A stretch of 64,000 nucleotides of DNA, from the NCBI GenBank assembly GCA_027257055.1, contig JAPVLO010000572.1:248001-312000 (forward strand). Direction: 5' to 3'. This document shows positions 60,316 to 64,000 of the stretch, piece by piece; within the stretch, counting starts at the first letter, position 1, and the number at the start of each line of letters is the position of its first letter. The notes below the pieces were generated by a model. The model was not told the DNA's origin and made no database searches. It saw nothing but the letters and a program-made list of their open reading frames with translations. This stretch comes from Cephalopachus bancanus. Its lineage: Eukaryota > Chordata > Mammalia > Primates > Tarsiidae. Position numbers and translations under genes: made by a program.

Positions 60316-60885
60316 ATAAAAGCAGAATCAAGCTACTTGGAAGTCTAAGGTAGGAGGTTAGCTTGAGTCCAGAAGTTCAAGACCAGCATGGGCAATAGAG
60401 CAAGATTCCATCTCTTAAAAAAAAAAATTAGAGCCGGCTAGGTGGCTCAGCCTGTAATCCCGCGCCTTTGGGAGGCTGAGGTGAGTGGATTGCCTGAGCC
60501 CGCGGGTTCGAGACCCGCCTGGGCAGCAAGAACTCATCTCTACAATAAATCAAAAAATCAGCCGGGCGTGGTAGCGCGCACCTGTAATTCTGGCTACTCG
60601 GAAGGCTGAGGCGGAAGGATCGCCGGAGCCCAGCAGGCGAGGCTGCGGTGGCCGGGAGCGGCCACTGCACTCCAGTCTGGGCGACACAGTGAGACTCCAA
60701 CTCAAAAAAAAAAAAAAAAAAATTTAGGCACGGTGGCACGCACCTATAGTCCAAGCTACATGGGGAGCTGAGGCAAGAGGATTACTTGGGCCCAAGAATT
60801 TGAGGCTGCAGTGAGTTATGAGAGCTATGATCGCATCATTGTACTCCAGCCTGGATGACAAGGCAAGACTCTATTTTCTAAAAGG
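60316..60885 (+). mobile_element. Old AluJ-like element split by a younger Alu
   Basis: 60316-60431 is a 5'-damaged left arm (AAGACCAGCATGGGCAATAG); 60722-60885 is the right arm (CTCCAGCCTGGATGACAAGG). The younger Alu sits in the central A-rich linker. Confidence 0.85.
60432..60718 (+). mobile_element. Alu, tarsier-type subfamily, nested
   Basis: AGCCGGCTAGGTGGCTCAGC to GAGACTCCAACTC plus A18; intact diagnostic sites GCGGGTTCGAGACCCGC and GTGGCCGGGAGCGGCCAC. Confidence 0.95.
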
Positions 60886-60984
60886 GGGGCATAATCAAAC
60901 AATTTTCTAGAAATTTAGGTAAACCTAATAACTCCATGTAAACCAATGGAATTTGCATTTAAAATAACAATGGAGAGTAACCAT

Positions 60985-61075
60985 TTTGCTTATCACTGGA
61001 TCTCTAAAACTTTTCATAGTTTATAGCATAAAGTAGGTACTTAAAAATATCTCTTGAATAAACTAAATCAGTATT
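60985..61075 (+). mobile_element. L2 relic, 3' end
   Basis: TTATAGCATAAAGTAGGTAC, then ATCTCTTGAATAAAC. Confidence 0.55.
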
Positions 61076-61393
61076 TGTCAATATACAGATTAGCAAATAA
61101 ATTCTCCATTTATCAAGCAAATATCACAGTCCTCTGAAAGCACATATTCTACTACACAAGCTCTTTATTCATGTATTTATCCAAAATTAAAAGCCAAAAA
61201 CTCTTCTAAAGTTGTACTTAATTTCATCTCACTTGAAAGTTAAAACTAAAAACAAAGATAAATTCTCCTCTCCAACCTCAGGTCCAGCCTGAGTCACCTA
61301 GAACTTAAAATAGCTTAGCTATCTAACAGGTCAGGCAATGACAGAGGTGTTTACAGTTTCAGTGAGTGTGGTTTTAGTACTCTATAAAATTAC

Positions 61394-61689
61394 AAGGCCA
61401 GGCGCAGTGGCCCAAATCTGTAACCCCTGCACTTTGGGAGGCAAAGACGAGAGGATTGTGTGAGTCCACAGGTTCGAGGCCAGTCTGGGTAACTTGACAA
61501 GACATCGTCTCTATAATAAATAAAAAAATTAGTTGGACATGGTGGCGTGCATCTATAGTTCCACCTACTTGGAAGGCCGAAACAGAAGGATCGCCTGAGC
61601 CCAGCAGGTCAACACTATGGTTGCCATGAGCATGCCACTGCATTCTAGCCTGGGTGACAGAGACTCCGATTCAAAAAAAAAAAGAAAGG
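61394..61689 (+). mobile_element. Alu, tarsier-lineage, diverged
   Basis: GGCCAGGCGCAGTGGCCCAA to GAGACTCCGATTC plus A tail. Confidence 0.9.
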
Positions 61690-61732
61690 AAATTACAGAA
61701 AACATTTTTAAATATCTTAGCATGTAGGATAA

Positions 61733-62028
61733 GAGACCAGGTGCAGTGGCTCACACCTGCAATACCAGCACTGTGGAAGACAGAGGTGGAAGGATCACTT
61801 GAGGCCAAGAGTTTGAAACCAACCTGGACAATATAGCAAAACCCTATCTTCACAAAAAATAAAAAATTAGCCAGGCATGGTGGTGCATGCTTGTAGTCCC
61901 AGCTACTCAGGAGGCTGAGGCAAGAGGATTGTTTGAATCCAAAAATGCAAGGCTGCAGTGATCATGCCACTGTACTCTAACCTAGGCAATAGAGCAAGAC
62001 CCTATCTCTAAAATAATGAAAAAAAATG
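61733..62028 (+). mobile_element. AluJ-like element
   Basis: ACCAGGTGCAGTGGCTCACA to AGACCCTATCTCT plus degenerate A tail. Confidence 0.9.
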
Positions 62029-62834
62029 TAGGTGACAATATTAGCTTCATAAAACATCATTGAATGTTTCCGTATATTTTTGTGATCACATAAAGATTTC
62101 CATAAACTATAAAAATATAGATCTTAACTTTTAAAAAAACTGTAATTGACACTGCTGAATATAACATAGCAAGTGTTTTCAGAATGGCAGAAATACCAAC
62201 ATTTAGAAGCAGTATAAGATTTCAAAAGTGTATCTGATTTTTAAAAATAACAACTAGTTAAATATTTTCATCACAGTATCCACAGGCATCTAAACTGTGC
62301 AAATGGAAAACAAAATATATGTCTCCACAATGATATTCTAATACTGGATAAAAATTATATTAATTTGTAGATCCTCAGTGATATATTGGTTGTGATATGA
62401 TTACTATCTCACACATACAATAGCAGAGAAAGGTCAACTACAGACTTAAAACACCAAAACCAACAAAGCAAATAATATACAAAAAAAAAATACATAGCTG
62501 TGAATGAAGTACAACTAGATACATACATACATGTTCAAAGCCCAGAATTGGTAAAATTGATTATACTATGTAATGAGCCTCCACTAACAATTCTGGCAAG
62601 GATGAACTAAAAGGAAAGTTCAGAATTTTCACTGTAAACCTAAGAACAAGAAGGAAGAAATAATGGAACTGAGGTGTCCTTGCTACAAGCCACTAGCTCT
62701 GTCCTCTAGATAAAAATTTCCAATTCATTGTTTTAATTGGACACATGCTGATATTTAAGGTGTGTCCACTTAAAGCAATGAAGACTCTCCTACACAGCCT
62801 CATGACCATTATCATACCCAGCAAATTTATCATT

Positions 62835-62971
62835 AGTTTTGTTTTTGTTTTTAAAGAGATGGAGTCTTGCCATGTTGCCTGGGCTGAACTTGAACTCCTG
62901 GGCCAAGTGATCCTCCCCCTTTAACCTCCCAAGAAGATGGCATTTACAGGTATGTGCCACCAAGCCCAGCT
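62835..62971 (-). mobile_element. Alu left monomer (FLAM type)
   Basis: GTTTTTAAAGAGATGGAGTC to GCCACCAAGCCCAGCTT; single arm. Confidence 0.8.
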
Positions 62972-63305
62972 TCACTGATTCAGTATTATTGCCTAATGTA
63001 CAGTCTACATTCAAATTCTCCAATTTGACACAAAAATGCCCTTAATAGTGTTTTTCAAAATCTAGACTCCAAATAGAGTTCACACATTGCATTTGGTTGT
63101 CACATGACTTTTATCTTCTTTATTCTCAGTTGTACCCTTGATTTTTTTTGTTTTTGTTTTTTCTAACATTTGGTATTTTTATTGTCAGCTGTACTCGTTT
63201 GCCCGCTCCATATTCTGGATCTTCTTATCATTTCCTCATGACTAAAGTCAAGGACAAACAATTTTAGCAAAAATACAACTCTGGTGATGCTGTGTTTACT
63301 TGTTT

Positions 63306-63335
63306 CGTGTGTGTGCACGCACACGCACATGTGTA
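63306..63335 (+). repeat. Alternating GT/CA run
   Basis: CGTGTGTGTGCACGCACACG then CACATGTGT, alternating purine-pyrimidine with Z-DNA potential. Confidence 0.8.
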
Positions 63336-63369
63336 AGTTTACGTACCTCCTGCTTCCCCACTACCTCCA

Positions 63370-63485
63370 ACCTATACTGTATACACCATAAGTGCAGTGA
63401 AAATATCAATGTTGTTCAACATTATGTCTAGCACTTAAGACTATATCCTACATACAAAGTCCTCAATATATATTTGTTGAATAAT
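63370..63485 (+). mobile_element. L2 relic, 3' end
   Basis: ATTATGTCTAGCACTTAAGA then CCTCAATATATATTTGTTGA: L2 terminus. Confidence 0.65.
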
Positions 63486-63586
63486 ATTTTTCCATAGCAT
63501 ACAGTATCAAAGTAAAGTACTTTCAAAGTGCACATGTACCGAACAGTTATTTGTTGATGCTAATTAATGATTAAGAAGTAACGTTA

Positions 63587-63878
63587 GCCGGGCTTGGTGG
63601 CTCACCCTGTAATCCCACGCCTTTGGGAGGCTGAGGTGATTGGATTGCCTGAGCCCGTGGGTTCGAAACCCGCCTGGGCAGCAAGACCTCACCTCTACAA
63701 TAAATCAAAAAAATAAATCAGCCGGGCGTGGTAGCGCACGCCTGTAATTCCGGCTACTCGGAACGCTGAAGCGGAAGGATCGCCAGAGCCCAGCGGGTCG
63801 AGGCTGCGGTGGCTGGAAGCAGCCACTGCACTCCAGTCTGGGCGACAGAGTGAGACTCCGACTCAAAAAAAAAAAAAA
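63587..63878 (+). mobile_element. Alu, tarsier-type subfamily, full length
   Basis: GCCGGGCTTGGTGGCTCACC to GAGACTCCGACTC. TSD AAGTAACGTTA / AAGTAATGTTA at 63576-63586 and 63879-63889. Confidence 0.95.
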
Positions 63879-63889
63879 AAGTAATGTTA

Positions 63890-64000
63890 GCCAGGCTCAG
63901 TGGCTCAGCCTGTAATCCCGCGCCTTGGGAGGCTGAGGTGAATGGACTGCCTGAGCCCGCGGGTTCGAGACCCGTCTGGGCAACTTGGCAAGACCTCATC
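63890..64000 (+). mobile_element. Alu, tarsier-type subfamily, cut by window edge
   Basis: GCCAGGCTCAGTGGCTCAGC to AAGACCTCATC at the end of the window; starts exactly after the TSD of the preceding Alu. Confidence 0.95.

Larger units (their letters stand above)
47763..64000 (-). other. MTF2: MTF2 intron 1 (partial)
   Basis: Upstream of exon 2 I find no CpG-rich stretch and no ATG-AG|GT exon, so exon 1 and the promoter should lie beyond 64000. The sequence is dense in Alu and L1 relics and holds the long hairpin at 56119-56269. Confidence 0.75.

Noticed and set aside
47763..64000. MTF2 exon 1 and promoter in the window
   Set aside because: No CpG island and no suitable ATG-AG|GT exon found; expected beyond 64000.

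Overview
The window is nuclear DNA of a primate, most probably a tarsier (Carlito/Tarsius). Two vertebrate genes have spliced exons with consensus splice sites, and much of the rest is primate and older mammalian repeats. Three observations point to tarsier: (1) about a dozen dimeric Alu elements belong to one unusual subfamily with an AluJ-like left arm, a distinctive right arm (AGGTCGAGGCTGCGGTGGCC) and the tail junction GAGACTCCAACTC; (2) I see no lemur/galago-type Alu; (3) two ~77-bp LTR-derived, A-tailed, TSD-flanked retroposons fit the Tarsius interspersed elements (TINEs) described from the tarsier genome. The species call is inference; I could not run a search.

Layout. 1-5278 (+) holds the 3' half of TMED5 (p24 family cargo receptor gamma): intron sequence, two coding exons (3814-3997, 5060-5278) and the stop codon, followed by an AU-rich 3' UTR with several candidate poly(A) signals. 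About 7.5-22 kb is the intergenic space between two convergent (tail-to-tail) genes. It holds Alus, one TINE, L1/L2 relics, a 2.2-kb Tigger DNA-transposon relic (12935-15166) and an unclassified 1.5-kb inverted duplication (16570-18104). 24031-47762 (-) holds 14 coding exons (2-15) of MTF2 (PCL2), the Polycomb-like PRC2.1 accessory protein. With the 5 coding bases expected from exon 1 they total 1782 nt, which is 593 codons plus stop, the known length. All reading frames are intact and I saw no disabling change. 47763-64000 is the 5' first intron of MTF2 and continues beyond the window. It has no CpG island and no exon 1, but holds many Alus, L1 relics and a near-perfect 63-bp-arm hairpin (56119-56269).

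How the genes relate. TMED5 works in ER-Golgi vesicle traffic and MTF2 in chromatin repression. Nothing in the sequence links them functionally; they share only a convergent intergenic region (the TMED5-MTF2 arrangement I recall from human 1p22.1, here in reverse orientation).

The features most worth a second look are the two TINEs, the 63-bp hairpin in MTF2 intron 1, the inverted duplication with an Alu in one arm, two in-frame GC-AG introns in the Tudor-coding part of MTF2, and stem-loop-forming diagnostic positions in the young Alu subfamily.
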